Counted from the stretch's first letter, positions 42,034-52,047 are shown. The stretch: 64,000 bases of DNA from Anaerolineaceae bacterium (GCA_002699585.1 PABP01000004.1:1-64000), one strand, 5' to 3'. Translations and numbers: made by a program. The notes: generated from the letters alone by a model not told the origin.

Positions 42034-43932
42034 TTATTTTGGTCTGGGAATAATCAGGTCTAGTGTGTCGTAAACCAGATGAAAGTTGCCATCATCCTGC
42101 CATATGCCCCGTGCATTGTCAGGTATGTTGTATTCTACAAATGGCTCGCCACCGTGAACCAGACAGAGCAATTCATGCCCATCCGATATGGCGTCGACGG
42201 TCAAAATAGGCAAGACATCATATGGGTAAACGCTGTTGATATGTGGAGTCCCTTGCCACAAGGTCGCGCCATCATAACCAGATATATTGTAGATCCCGCT
42301 TGTGCGGTTCATCGCTAGAGTAGCGGTACAAAATGTCTCGTCCTGACGAATGCTTGGGACTTCGCCAGCACTGTAGCCGAGCGGCCAGCCGCCTTCGATC
42401 AATTTGAGCGGTGATTTGTGTTCCGGTGAAAGCTGTATCCGGTGTGCGCGAATGTGGTGTTCACCGCGCACGACGATCACTGTATCAATCGTATGCGTCA
42501 AGCCATTGACATACTGCTCCCAGATGACCCGCATCCAGCCAGCATCATCGACTGCAAAGGCCAGGTTTCCTGTGCGTTGGCCGCGAACGACGCCATCCAT
42601 CAGGCAAAGCATACTATCTGGCGAAGGCATACCATTGCTGGTCCCGACGTTAAACGGAAACTGCGTACTGTAGGCCAACTTGGCGTACTTGGCATCAATG
42701 CCCTTCATACTGCCAGCATTGTAGCGTTGCACCTCACCCTTGTTCGATTGCAATATCCAGCCCGGTTGAGCATACGTTTTCCGAAAATCCTCTTTTTCCG
42801 CAGGGAGGGGGTCTTCGTCTGTCGTCCAGAATGGGTCGTCATCAGGCAGGCTCCACAAGCCACCAAATGCTTGCATCGCCCAGTAGGTCGCACCTGTCGA
42901 GATGTAGCGCTCGACAATTTCGGGGCTTCCAGTTGCAGTCAAAGATTGGCGCAGTGTGCTATCGGGGCGGATGGCGCCACGATCCACATACCAGCGCAGA
43001 TGTCGCCCGACCAACCGCCGCAATAACCCTGTTGAATGCGGCCACGCACCGAGTTTGTAGGCCCATAGCGGCGCCCCCAAACGCGCGAATTTATAGGCTA
43101 GGCTCCTCCCAAATTCGGAATAGGCACCCTCACTTGTAAAGAAGTAGGGTAGCTTATCCATCAGCAAACCGATGCGCGCCAGCAAAGCATCGCGGCGTTC
43201 TGGTTTGGTGTGGCCATCAACCTGTGCCCATGCCAGCACATGCGAACCGAATACCCACAGATTGTAATCGTCAAAGTAGCCGACATTAGCTCGATGGGCA
43301 TCATCGTACCAGCCATCCCCGCAATAGACATGATCCAGATAGTCATCAATCACGGTATCGATGATCGTCTGGTCGTAGGGGAGTCCGAGTGCTTTACGGC
43401 AGGCGTGGTTCAATACCCAGAACAGCGACCAATTGCTTCGGGTTGCCACGGGGGGGCGCGCAAATCGCTCTAGAAAATCGTAAATATTGCTCTTGTCATT
43501 GTCGCCGAGGGTATCCCAGATACGATCTTTTGACTGCCACAGCGCAAATGCGATTTGCCCGGTTTCGACGGTGCGTTGGTCATGTGGCCGAGACGGATCG
43601 TATTCAATGCCCCAATAGGCAGGGGAGGTCGGATCGCAACCGTTGACGAGTGCGCGCCGGGTCAGGGCTTCGATGTCATATGTGACCCCACGCCAACTGA
43701 CAGTCGCAGGACGATCTGGTTGAGAGAGCCAGCCACCCAGGCCCCACAACATTCGCGTTACCCCTTCATAGGAGCCACCGATGTCCGCGTGGTTCGGATA
43801 GCCATCAAATAAGTTACGTGCACCCTGGCTATCGAGGCTGTTTGCCCAGCCAGCGACCAACCGTGCCCATAAATCAATAGCTTCTTGATGTGTAAAGGCG
43901 AGAGGATAAATCGACAAAATGAATGCTTTCAA
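42034..43932 (-). CDS. DUF2264-family protein (GH154-type glucuronidase candidate), 632 aa
   Basis: It matches the DUF2264 family in the segment GVTYDIEALTRRALVNGCDP, VETGQIAFALWQSKDRIWDT, NWSLFWVLNHACRKALGLPY, CGDGWYDD and EGAYSEFGRSLAYKF, an alpha/alpha-barrel followed by a beta-rich C-terminal domain (QPGWILQSNKGEVQRYNAGS). DUF2264 proteins have been linked to beta-glucuronidase activity (family GH154); I give that from memory. The frame starts at TTG 43932 without a clear ribosome site, so the start is uncertain. It is divergent from the lyase gene and shares the intergenic operator at 44086-44101. Confidence 0.8.
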   Translation of the reverse strand: MKAFILSIYPLAFTHQEAIDLWARLVAGWANSLDSQGARNLFDGYPNHADIGGSYEGVTRMLWGLGGWLSQPDRPATVSWRGVTYDIEALTRRALVNGCDPTSPAYWGIEYDPSRPHDQRTVETGQIAFALWQSKDRIWDTLGDNDKSNIYDFLERFARPPVATRSNWSLFWVLNHACRKALGLPYDQTIIDTVIDDYLDHVYCGDGWYDDAHRANVGYFDDYNLWVFGSHVLAWAQVDGHTKPERRDALLARIGLLMDKLPYFFTSEGAYSEFGRSLAYKFARLGAPLWAYKLGAWPHSTGLLRRLVGRHLRWYVDRGAIRPDSTLRQSLTATGSPEIVERYISTGATYWAMQAFGGLWSLPDDDPFWTTDEDPLPAEKEDFRKTYAQPGWILQSNKGEVQRYNAGSMKGIDAKYAKLAYSTQFPFNVGTSNGMPSPDSMLCLMDGVVRGQRTGNLAFAVDDAGWMRVIWEQYVNGLTHTIDTVIVVRGEHHIRAHRIQLSPEHKSPLKLIEGGWPLGYSAGEVPSIRQDETFCTATLAMNRTSGIYNISGYDGATLWQGTPHINSVYPYDVLPILTVDAISDGHELLCLVHGGEPFVEYNIPDNARGIWQDDGNFHLVYDTLDLIIPRPK

Positions 43933-44048
43933 TAAAATTTACTAGTTTGATACGTATTATATTTGTCGTAGCTACATCTGTTGCTTGTAGGCTGCAGACT
44001 ACTGACTTTATCATGATCAGAAGGCAATATCAAAAATCAACAAATTTC

Positions 44049-44101
44049 TTGACATCAGTCGTAAAACGCGATACGCTCACCTCGGCTGTTAGCGTTAACA
44101 G
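44049..44101 (+). promoter_or_regulatory. Promoter and LacI-type operator of the lyase gene
   Basis: TTGACA (44049-44054), a 17-base spacer and TACGCT (44072-44077) form a promoter. CTGTTAGCGTTAACAG (44086-44101) follows at the expected start of transcription. The same operator type occurs upstream of the LacI gene at 47970, indicating one regulon. Confidence 0.6.
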
Positions 44102-44190
44102 TCTTATGCACAAAACTATACAATAAGTCGATGTGCATCGCAAATATTCTGGTTTTTTGATATCTAAACTTATCTTTTAAGAGACTAAAT

Positions 44191-46038
44191 ATGCTCTCCA
44201 AATATAACTATATTGACATTCAGTCTATTCTTGAACAAGAAGATCCGCAGCCTCCGTTCCCACCTGCAAACGATCGGCAAGCATGGAGCAAAGTCCGTGC
44301 TGAACTCGGCGAAGAAAAAATTGCCAGGTATATCGCCAAGGGCGAGGCCTGTGCTGCGATGGATATTCCGCCGTTACCTGCCACCCTCTACCTAGATTTT
44401 AAACGCACCGGTGAGCGCCTCAACTACGAGAATCCCGTCGCCAAACGCCGAAGCATGTTGATGTCGCTTACGCTAGCCGAGTGCCTGGAATACGAAGGCC
44501 GCTTCCTTGATCCGCTGTTGGATCTGGTATGGGCCATGTGTGAGGAAAGTAGCTGGTCCTATCCCGCGCATCAAACGGACCTGACCGATATGACGCGTCC
44601 GGTCATTGACCTGTTTGCCACCATGACAGGTCGGCAACTGGCAGAATTTGACTTGCTGCTGGGTGCGGATATGGACGAATGGCTTGGCAAGCGCATTCGT
44701 TATGAGGTCAATCGCCGCCTATTTGAGCCATATCTTGTCCCGCATCGCCCCTGGTGGTGGATGTACAACACGCTAGATCGTCGCACAAACAACTGGAATG
44801 CTGTCTGCAACGGCAATATTGTTAGCGCAGCCATCCTGCTGGAAGATAACAACGCCAGACTGGCGGAAATCATTGCCAGGGCGGCGCGTTCGCTTGATGA
44901 TTATCTGGAAACATTTGATGCGGATGGCGGGTCTACAGAAGGCCCTGGCTATTGGGGCTATGGCTACGGCAACTATGTCCTCATGGCGCATCTGGTCGAG
45001 CAGCGCACGAACGCCCAGCTCGATTTCCTGGGTTCGGATCAGATTCGCAAGGTAAGTCTGTTCCCCGCTCGGACAGTCCTGAGCCACAACTTGTTTGTCA
45101 ATTTCTCTGACTGCGATATGCACGTCAGTCTGCAACCGTCATTGCTGGCATTTTTGTCTCGCCGCTGCCAATTGCCACAACTCATGGCCTTGGCGCGCCA
45201 GCAGCCCATCGATGAATCCGACCGGGTTGTACACGAAATCTTGCCTTGGGGCATCCGCGATCTGTTCTGGACGATAGAGCAGGGTGATGCGCCCTTTGTG
45301 CCCAATCCGCACGATTGGTACCAGGAAATGATGTGGATGATCGCTCGCTACGATCCGCAAAATCCTGATGCGCTGGTGCTGGCCGCGAAGGGCGGTCACA
45401 ACGAGGAAATGCACAACCAGAACGATGTCGGCAATATCATCGTTCACCTCAATGGCGAGTCGATCATTGCCGATTTGGGCCGTGGCCGCTACACAAAAGC
45501 GTATTTCAGCCCACATCGCTATGAGCATTTTGTTTGCCAGTCCCTCAGTCATTCGGTGCCAGTCCCCAATGGGCAGCAGCAAGGCGCAGGCCTGGACTAT
45601 GCCGCGTCCCTGCTAGACCATCAGGCTTGTGACACGCATGACATGATGTCAATCGAACTCAAACATGCCTATCCGCCCGAAGCCAATTTGACCTCCCTGA
45701 TAAGGACTGTCACGTTGCATCGTGATGCTCCTGATGGCTGGGTCGAGTTGGTGGATGAATTTGCTTTCAAAGACGGAGCACATCCCTTTGAGAGCGTGTT
45801 GACAACCTTTGGTGATGTCAACGTTGATGTCGGTTCTGTTCACGTTCAGGGCGAAAAAGGTGCATTGCAGATCAAGTACGATGCTGGCGTCGTCAATGTT
45901 CGCGTTCAAAAAGTTGAAAATGTCGATCTGGCTGAAGGCCCAAGAGATGCGAACCTCATCGTGTTCTCACCGTCGCATGACCAGCAAGATGGTCAGGTTC
46001 ACCTGAGTTTGTATCCGATTCATGCAATTGAAGGCTAG
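44191..46038 (+). CDS. Heparinase II/III-family polysaccharide lyase, 615 aa
   Basis: The alpha/alpha-barrel has WWWMYNTLDRRTNNWNAVCN and FDADGGSTEGPGYWGYGYGN. The C-terminal beta-sandwich has the family signature KGGHNEEMHNQNDVGNIIVH, then GESIIADLGRGRYTKAYFSP. These carry the Asn, His and Tyr residues typical of lyases that cleave uronic-acid-containing chains by beta-elimination. I see no signal peptide (MLSKYNYIDIQ), so it may work on imported fragments. It heads a plus-strand operon with the GH2 gene 8 bases downstream. The exact polymer (glycosaminoglycan-like, alginate, other) cannot be told from sequence alone. Confidence 0.85.
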   Translation: MLSKYNYIDIQSILEQEDPQPPFPPANDRQAWSKVRAELGEEKIARYIAKGEACAAMDIPPLPATLYLDFKRTGERLNYENPVAKRRSMLMSLTLAECLEYEGRFLDPLLDLVWAMCEESSWSYPAHQTDLTDMTRPVIDLFATMTGRQLAEFDLLLGADMDEWLGKRIRYEVNRRLFEPYLVPHRPWWWMYNTLDRRTNNWNAVCNGNIVSAAILLEDNNARLAEIIARAARSLDDYLETFDADGGSTEGPGYWGYGYGNYVLMAHLVEQRTNAQLDFLGSDQIRKVSLFPARTVLSHNLFVNFSDCDMHVSLQPSLLAFLSRRCQLPQLMALARQQPIDESDRVVHEILPWGIRDLFWTIEQGDAPFVPNPHDWYQEMMWMIARYDPQNPDALVLAAKGGHNEEMHNQNDVGNIIVHLNGESIIADLGRGRYTKAYFSPHRYEHFVCQSLSHSVPVPNGQQQGAGLDYAASLLDHQACDTHDMMSIELKHAYPPEANLTSLIRTVTLHRDAPDGWVELVDEFAFKDGAHPFESVLTTFGDVNVDVGSVHVQGEKGALQIKYDAGVVNVRVQKVENVDLAEGPRDANLIVFSPSHDQQDGQVHLSLYPIHAIEG

Positions 46039-46046
46039 GTGAAGCC

Positions 46047-47843
46047 ATGCTATACCCACAACAAAATGACAAGCGAAACCGCATTAATTTATCCGGCTTC
46101 TGGGATTTTCAGCTCGACCCTGAAGAAGTGGGCGCGGCTCAAGGTTGGTCGCAGGGCTTGGATGCCCCCCGCACGATTGCTGTTCCTGGTAGTTGGAACG
46201 AGCAACTTGACGATGCCTATCACTATCTGGGCATGGCCTGGTATTTGCGGGATGATGTCTACGTGCCGGATTCCTGGCAGGGCCAACAGGTGATGCTGCG
46301 GGTTGGCTCCGCCAATTATTACGCGCAGGTCTGGGTGAATGGCCAGGCTGTTGGTGAACATATCGGTGGGCATCTACCGTTTGCGTTTGACGTCAGCGAG
46401 TACGTCAAATGGGGCGAACCGAATACCATTGCTGTACAAATCGAAAATCATCTGCAACCGAACCGTATTCCTGCCGGGAATTTGCCCAGTACAGGCGGCA
46501 TGGGTGGCTCGGTCTTAGGCGGCGGTTATCCTGCTTCAACCTTCGATTTCTACCCATTTGCGGGTATTCACCGTCCGGTGATTCTTTACAGCGTGCCACA
46601 AGCACACATTGACGATGTCACTGTCGTCACCGAGATTGAAGGTACGACAGGCATCGTATCAGTGACAGTGCAACAGATCGGCGATGTCTCAACCGGAACG
46701 CTCAGCCTGGTAGGGGAGAGCGTGATTGCGACCGCAGACTTGTCTTTTGCTGATGGAGTGGCCCAGGTCCGCTTACAAGTGCCGGACGCCAAATTATGGT
46801 CTATCGATTCACCCTATCTATATGATCTCGTCATCACATTGCAAGACGGCGAAACGGTAGTTGATCGCTACAGCCTGGAAATCGGTATTCGCACGGTTGA
46901 AGTCAAAGGCACGCAACTGCTTTTAAATGGTGAACCGGTTTACCTCAAAGGGTTTGGCCGCCATGAGGACTTTTACGCAAGTGGGCGCGGCCTGAACGAA
47001 CCCCTGATTGTCAAAGATTACTCGCTGATGAAGTGGATCGGTGCCAACTCATATCGAACATCACACTATCCGTATTCTGAAGAAGAGATGCGGATGGCAG
47101 ACCGCGAAGGCATGCTAATCATCGACGAAATCCCGGCAGTAAGTCTCAATTTCTTTGGGAGCGAGGATGATATAGCCACTCGTCTGGACATGTGTAAACA
47201 GCAAGTCGAAGAGTTGGTCGCGCGTGATAAGAATCACCCCAGTGTCATCATGTGGAGTGTTGCCAACGAACCCTTTGGCGGCCCCATCGCCCAGATGATT
47301 AACCCCAACATGCCCGCAAACTACGATGAAATTGGCCGCGACTTCCTTGGTCAGCTCATTGATCTAGCGCATACCCTGGATGATACACGCCCCGCGACCC
47401 TGGTCGGCATCATGGGCGCCTCTGTCGAGTGGATTGACCTTGCTGATGTGTTGCTCATCAATCGCTATTATGGCTGGTACATGCAGACTGGGCGCATATC
47501 CGAAGGCAAAAAGGGACTTGAACAAGAGCTGGATAGCCTTGCGGAACTCAATAAACCTTTGTTATTCAGCGAATTCGGTGCCGATGCGATGGCGGGCATG
47601 CATAGTATTCCGGCCCAGGTCTTCACCGAGGACTATCAGCGCGACTTAATCGAAATGTACCTTGATGTGACTGCCAAACATCCGTTTGTGATAGGCATGC
47701 ATATCTGGAATTTCGCTGATTTCCAGGCGACACAGTCGATTTCTCGTGTTGGCGGTATGAATCTTAAAGGCGTTTTTACACGGGCGCGCCAGCCGAAGAT
47801 GGCTGCACATTTACTGCGCGACCGCTGGAAAAACAAAGATTAG
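46047..47843 (+). CDS. GH2-family beta-glucuronidase-like enzyme, 598 aa
   Basis: The sugar-binding domain (LSGFWDFQLDPEEVGAAQGW, GSANYYAQVWVNGQAVGEHI, GGHLPFAFD) is followed by an immunoglobulin-like domain and a TIM barrel with KGFGRHEDFYASGRGL, NSYRTSHYPYSEEEM, the acid/base MWSVANEP (Glu408) and the nucleophile FSEFGAD (Glu509). NRYYGWYMQTG and MHIWNFADF are characteristic of beta-glucuronidases. Length is right for that subfamily. No signal peptide. Directly after the lyase gene, it probably removes terminal glucuronic (or related) residues. Confidence 0.88.
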   Translation: MLYPQQNDKRNRINLSGFWDFQLDPEEVGAAQGWSQGLDAPRTIAVPGSWNEQLDDAYHYLGMAWYLRDDVYVPDSWQGQQVMLRVGSANYYAQVWVNGQAVGEHIGGHLPFAFDVSEYVKWGEPNTIAVQIENHLQPNRIPAGNLPSTGGMGGSVLGGGYPASTFDFYPFAGIHRPVILYSVPQAHIDDVTVVTEIEGTTGIVSVTVQQIGDVSTGTLSLVGESVIATADLSFADGVAQVRLQVPDAKLWSIDSPYLYDLVITLQDGETVVDRYSLEIGIRTVEVKGTQLLLNGEPVYLKGFGRHEDFYASGRGLNEPLIVKDYSLMKWIGANSYRTSHYPYSEEEMRMADREGMLIIDEIPAVSLNFFGSEDDIATRLDMCKQQVEELVARDKNHPSVIMWSVANEPFGGPIAQMINPNMPANYDEIGRDFLGQLIDLAHTLDDTRPATLVGIMGASVEWIDLADVLLINRYYGWYMQTGRISEGKKGLEQELDSLAELNKPLLFSEFGADAMAGMHSIPAQVFTEDYQRDLIEMYLDVTAKHPFVIGMHIWNFADFQATQSISRVGGMNLKGVFTRARQPKMAAHLLRDRWKNKD

Positions 47844-47869
47844 ACACAAGCCGAGAACAGTGCAGCTTG

Positions 47870-47929
47870 TTGACAAATGTCTTTTTAATGTTATTTTGTA
47901 GATAAAAGAGCACTGTTAACGTTAACAGT
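47870..47929 (+). promoter_or_regulatory. Promoter and perfect operator upstream of the LacI gene
   Basis: TTGACA (47870-47875), a 16-base spacer and TATTTT (47892-47897) precede ACTGTTAACGTTAACAGT (47912-47929), an 18-bp perfect palindrome. The regulator starts 41 bases further on, so it likely controls itself and the lyase/GH2 and DUF2264/GH4 genes. Confidence 0.65.
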
Positions 47930-47969
47930 CGGCATTATTTTAACGATATTGTTCTTAATAGGTCTTTGG

Positions 47970-48977
47970 ATGTCCAAAAAGAAAAGTCGCGTCACCATTG
48001 CGCAAGTAGCTGAATACGCACAGGTTTCGACTATGACTGTTTCCCGTGTTGTCAACAATCAGGGGCAGGTCAGCGAGTCGATGCGTCAGTTGGTGCAAGA
48101 CGCGATGGACGCCCTGGAGTATAAACCTAACCGTATTGCACGCAGCCTCGTTAGCAGCAAAACATTCAAAATCGGTGTCATCGTCCCCGATATGTCGAGC
48201 ATGTTTTTCGCGACGGTTCTTTCCAGCATAGAGCATGTTCTCTGGAAGCATGATTACTACATGGTGGTTAGCAATACTGGTGCAAGTGATCGCCGCGAAC
48301 AAGACATCCTCGATGTGTTTGAGCAAGATCAAGTCGATGGCATTCTTGTTTTTGGTTCGCATCTGGACAGTAAGCAATTAACCAGCCTCTTGCGCAACCA
48401 GAGGGCGGCGGTTGTCTTCAATGGGGAAGTGGATCCAAAGGTCGCAGGACAAATCCTGATGGACATACAGGGCGCAATCGCGTCTGCGGTACATCACCTC
48501 GTTGATAAAGGCCGCCGGAAAATCGTTTACGCTGGCTCTGATTATAGGACCTACGCCATGCGGGAACGAGAACGGGCTTTCACAAAAGTCATTGAGGAAA
48601 TAGGGGATTCTGTCGAGGGTCGGATTATGCCCTCAATAAATCAAAACCTGGATAGCGATCTTGAGAAATTCCTCAACGACTACCCTGAAACCAACGGTAT
48701 CGTCTGCTTCAATGACGAACTAGCCGCTGATGTCTTGTTGATACTCTCTCGCTTGGGCAAATCCGTCCCCGATGACATAGCCGTCATTGGGTTTGATGAT
48801 GTCCGGCTTGCACAATGGGTTTCTCCACGCTTGACGACCATTCGTCTCAAAAAGAGCGTGAGTGAACTAGGCGAACTGGCAGCACATATGCTGCTGGAAC
48901 GGATTGAGGGCAACAATGACGATTCACCCGTCATCCTCAATCATGATTTGGTTATCCGCGAAAGCACACCTCAATAG
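47970..48977 (+). CDS. LacI-family transcriptional regulator, 335 aa
   Basis: The helix-turn-helix and hinge (VTIAQVAEYAQVSTMTVSRV, VNNQGQVSESMRQLVQDAMD, KPNRIARSLVSS) precede the effector domain (IGVIVPDMSSMFFATVLSSI, NGIVCFNDELAADVLLILSR, VIGFDDVRLAQWVSPRLTTI). ATG 47970 is preferred to the ATG at 47949, which lacks a ribosome site and is further from the conserved start. It sits between the lyase/GH2 pair and the oligopeptide-type importer, all on the plus strand, and shares operator sequences with the lyase promoter. Confidence 0.93.
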   Translation: MSKKKSRVTIAQVAEYAQVSTMTVSRVVNNQGQVSESMRQLVQDAMDALEYKPNRIARSLVSSKTFKIGVIVPDMSSMFFATVLSSIEHVLWKHDYYMVVSNTGASDRREQDILDVFEQDQVDGILVFGSHLDSKQLTSLLRNQRAAVVFNGEVDPKVAGQILMDIQGAIASAVHHLVDKGRRKIVYAGSDYRTYAMRERERAFTKVIEEIGDSVEGRIMPSINQNLDSDLEKFLNDYPETNGIVCFNDELAADVLLILSRLGKSVPDDIAVIGFDDVRLAQWVSPRLTTIRLKKSVSELGELAAHMLLERIEGNNDDSPVILNHDLVIRESTPQ

Positions 48978-49057
48978 GGGGTAAGGAGGCAGATATCGAG
49001 TAGGCCATGAGCAATTGACTGCAAAAGATATCTAGAAAATTACGGAGGCATTCTATT

Positions 49058-50995
49058 ATGAAACACATGCGTTATTCGCTTTTTCTTGTTTTAGTACTAG
49101 TTCTGTTAGCTGTTGTGCCTGTCTTGACTGCACAAGACATGATGTACAACGAAGCCCCCATGTTGGCCGAGCAGGTAGAAGCTGGTGAACTCCCCCCGGT
49201 AGAAGAACGCGTTCCGGCTGAACCGCTTGTCGTTGAACCAATCGACGAGATTGGTATCTATTCTGATCCCGCATGGTCCCTCGCTGACCGTACATGGAAC
49301 CTTGGCTTGCGCGGTACGGGCGATGGTGCAAACCTGACCCGTCACATCGCTTACGAAGGCCTCGTACGTTGGGACCCTGAATGGACAGAAGTTATTCCGA
49401 ATGTGGCCAAGAGCTGGGAAGCCAACGAAGATGGTACCGAATATACCTTCTTCCTGCGTGAAGGCATGAAATGGTCCGATGGTGAACCCTTCACGGCTAA
49501 TGACATCCTGTTCTGGTACGAAGCCCATGCGACCAATACCGAAGCCAGCCCAGCACCGCCGAACTGGATGGTTACGGGTGGCGAAGTCGGTACCGTAGAA
49601 GCTATTGATGACTATACGGTGAAGTTCACCTTTGCGGCGCCAAATGGTCTATTCCTACAGCGCCTTGCGACACCCGATGGCCTGGCTATCCTGCAATACC
49701 CGCAGCACTATGCTGAGCAGTTCCATCCCGACTACAATCCTGATGGCATTGATGCCCTCATGGAAGAAGCTGGCGTAGAAACTTGGGTTGACCTGTGGGA
49801 ACTGAAGGTATCCGGTGATGGCAACTGGTCAACACCGCAGCCGCAACTGTGGGCATGGGTGCTGGAAAATGGTTACACGGCTGATGCTGTGCAACTGACC
49901 GCTGTCCGCAACCCGTACTACTTCAAAGTCGATCCTGAAGGCAATCAATATCCGTATATCGACTACGTTCAGTGGGACGTTGGCGCCGATACCGAGACAC
50001 TGGTCTTAAAAGCGCTCAACGGCGAAATCGACTTCCAGGATCGTCATATCTCCGCGTTGTCCAATAAGGCTGTCTTCTTCGACAATCAGGAAGCCGGTGA
50101 CTACACCTTCGCAGAAACCATTCCTTCTAGCATGAACACGGCAACGATCTCCTTTAATCTGACACATGAAGATCCAGTTATGCGCGAAGTCTTCCAGAAT
50201 CAGGATTTCCGTATTGCTATGTCGCATGCCATCAATCGGCAGGAAATCATTGATCTGATCTATGTGGGTCAGGGCGAACCCTACCAACTGGCACCGCGTC
50301 CGTCATCACCGTTCTACAACGAGCAGTTGGCTAAGCAGTACACTGAATACGATCCTGAACTAGCCAATCAACTACTGGATGATGCTGGATATGGTGAACG
50401 TGATGCTGATGGGTATCGTTTGGGGCCTGACGGCGAACGCATTAGCTTTGCCGTTGATGTTATCCCAACCCTCATGCCAGAGCAGGTTGATGTCATTGAA
50501 CTGGTTGTTGGTTACTGGCAAGCTGTCGGCATCGATGCCCAGATGAACGTGATTGAACGTACCCTGTTCTATGAACGTAAAGAATCCAACGCGCATGATG
50601 TTGGCGTATGGGGCGGTGACGGTGGTCTGGACGTCGTACTAGAACCACGCTGGTACTTCCCATACAGCAACGAGTCGATCTTCGGTGAACTGTGGCAATA
50701 CTGGTACAACGGTGATCCACGCGGTGAAGAACCGATTGAACCCATCCAGCAGCAGATGGACCTTTACAATGAACTCAAAGCAACGGCTGACCCCGCAGCA
50801 CAGGCTGATTTGATGAATGAAATTCTCCAGATCGCCGCAGATAACTTCTGGGCGATGGGTATCACCTTGCCAGCACCGGGTTATACCATCAGGAAGAATA
50901 ACTTCATGAATACACCTGCTAGCTACCCGAATGCATGGTTGTACCCACATCCGGGCCCGACAAACACATTCCAGTATTACATCGTTGGTTCGTAA
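49058..50995 (+). CDS. SBP_bac_5 family binding protein, probably for oligosaccharides, 645 aa
   Basis: The signal peptide MKHMRYSLFLVLVLVLLAVV-PVLTAQ is followed by a long mature protein (typical peptide binders are about 530 residues; oligosaccharide-type members are longer). Landmarks are EYTFFLREGMKWSDGEPFTA, NDILFWYEA, and VFQNQDFRIAMSHAINRQEI. GGAGG lies upstream of the ATG. Members of this family in Thermotoga and others carry beta-linked oligosaccharides rather than peptides, and the neighbours here are glycan enzymes, so an oligosaccharide ligand is inferred. Confidence 0.9.
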   Translation: MKHMRYSLFLVLVLVLLAVVPVLTAQDMMYNEAPMLAEQVEAGELPPVEERVPAEPLVVEPIDEIGIYSDPAWSLADRTWNLGLRGTGDGANLTRHIAYEGLVRWDPEWTEVIPNVAKSWEANEDGTEYTFFLREGMKWSDGEPFTANDILFWYEAHATNTEASPAPPNWMVTGGEVGTVEAIDDYTVKFTFAAPNGLFLQRLATPDGLAILQYPQHYAEQFHPDYNPDGIDALMEEAGVETWVDLWELKVSGDGNWSTPQPQLWAWVLENGYTADAVQLTAVRNPYYFKVDPEGNQYPYIDYVQWDVGADTETLVLKALNGEIDFQDRHISALSNKAVFFDNQEAGDYTFAETIPSSMNTATISFNLTHEDPVMREVFQNQDFRIAMSHAINRQEIIDLIYVGQGEPYQLAPRPSSPFYNEQLAKQYTEYDPELANQLLDDAGYGERDADGYRLGPDGERISFAVDVIPTLMPEQVDVIELVVGYWQAVGIDAQMNVIERTLFYERKESNAHDVGVWGGDGGLDVVLEPRWYFPYSNESIFGELWQYWYNGDPRGEEPIEPIQQQMDLYNELKATADPAAQADLMNEILQIAADNFWAMGITLPAPGYTIRKNNFMNTPASYPNAWLYPHPGPTNTFQYYIVGS

Positions 50996-51009
50996 GTTGT
51001 AGATAATGT

Positions 51010-51042
51010 TAAGGGGCTATGACGATCTGATGTAGCCCCTTA
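51010..51042 (+). terminator. Intercistronic stem-loop after the binding-protein gene
   Basis: A perfect 10-bp stem, TAAGGGGCTA/TAGCCCCTTA with a 13-base loop, lies between the binding-protein gene and the first permease gene. It probably causes partial termination or protects the upstream message. Confidence 0.55.
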
Positions 51043-51060
51043 CCTTAAAGGAATACTTTT

Positions 51061-52047
51061 ATGGCACAGTTTATTATTCGCCGTATATTGATCATGATTC
51101 CAACAGTGTTCGTGACGTCTATGGTCGCGTTTATCATCATTCAACTACCTCCTGGTGATTACTTGACCTCCTATGTTGCGAACTTGTCGGCATCAGGTGA
51201 ACAGGTTGAGGAACATGTGATTGAAGCACTAAACGAGCGTTTTGGGCTGGACCAACCCATATATGTGCAATATCTCAAGTGGATCTCCAATATCATTACC
51301 AAGGGTGACTTTGGCCAGTCGTTTGCGTGGCGTACACCTGTAGAAAATCTCATATGGGGGCGGCTGGGCTTAACCGTACTTATTTCTGTTGCAACATTGA
51401 TTTTTACCTGGATTATTGCATTCCCGGTTGGCATCTATTCGGCTGTCAATAAATATTCCCTCGGCGATTATATCGCCACCTTCTTTGGCTTTTTGGGGTT
51501 AGCGATACCCAACTTCTTGCTTGCACTTGTGCTCATGTATATTGCTTTCAAATATTTTAATCAGAGTGTCGGCGGCTTATTTTCCCCGGAATATGTGGAA
51601 GCTCCCTGGAGCTTTGAAAAAGTCCTCGACTTGATGAGCCACCTCTGGATTCCGATGATCATTCTTGGGACAGCCGGTGCGGCCAGCCTGATCCGTATCA
51701 TGCGCGCCAATCTGCTCGATGAATTGGGCAAACCTTACGTCCGTACAGCACGCGCCAAAGGCTTGCCAGAGTGGAAAGTGATCTTAAAATATCCGGTTCG
51801 TGTGGCTCTGAATCCATTTGTCAGTACCGCCGGGTGGCTACTACCCACGCTGGTATCCGGCTCGATCATTGTGGCGACGGTGCTGAGTTTGCCAACCACA
51901 GGCCCGATGCTGCTTTCAGCATTGACGACCCAGGATATGTACCTTGCGGGCGCATTTATCTTGCTATTGAGTATCTTAACGATGGTTGGGACCTTGGTAT
52001 CGGACATTCTGTTGGCTGCGCTCGATCCGCGGATTCGGTTTGATTAG
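51061..52047 (+). CDS. ABC permease, DppB family, 328 aa
   Basis: Helix 1 is FIIRRILIMIPTVFVTSMVA, followed by FIIIQLPPGDYLTSYVANL and RFGLDQPIYVQYLKWI. The ATPase-contact loop is ARAKGLPEWKVILKYPVRVA, and the end is LLAALDPRIRFD. AAAGGA lies upstream of the ATG. First permease of the complete importer formed with the next three genes. Confidence 0.93.
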   Translation: MAQFIIRRILIMIPTVFVTSMVAFIIIQLPPGDYLTSYVANLSASGEQVEEHVIEALNERFGLDQPIYVQYLKWISNIITKGDFGQSFAWRTPVENLIWGRLGLTVLISVATLIFTWIIAFPVGIYSAVNKYSLGDYIATFFGFLGLAIPNFLLALVLMYIAFKYFNQSVGGLFSPEYVEAPWSFEKVLDLMSHLWIPMIILGTAGAASLIRIMRANLLDELGKPYVRTARAKGLPEWKVILKYPVRVALNPFVSTAGWLLPTLVSGSIIVATVLSLPTTGPMLLSALTTQDMYLAGAFILLLSILTMVGTLVSDILLAALDPRIRFD

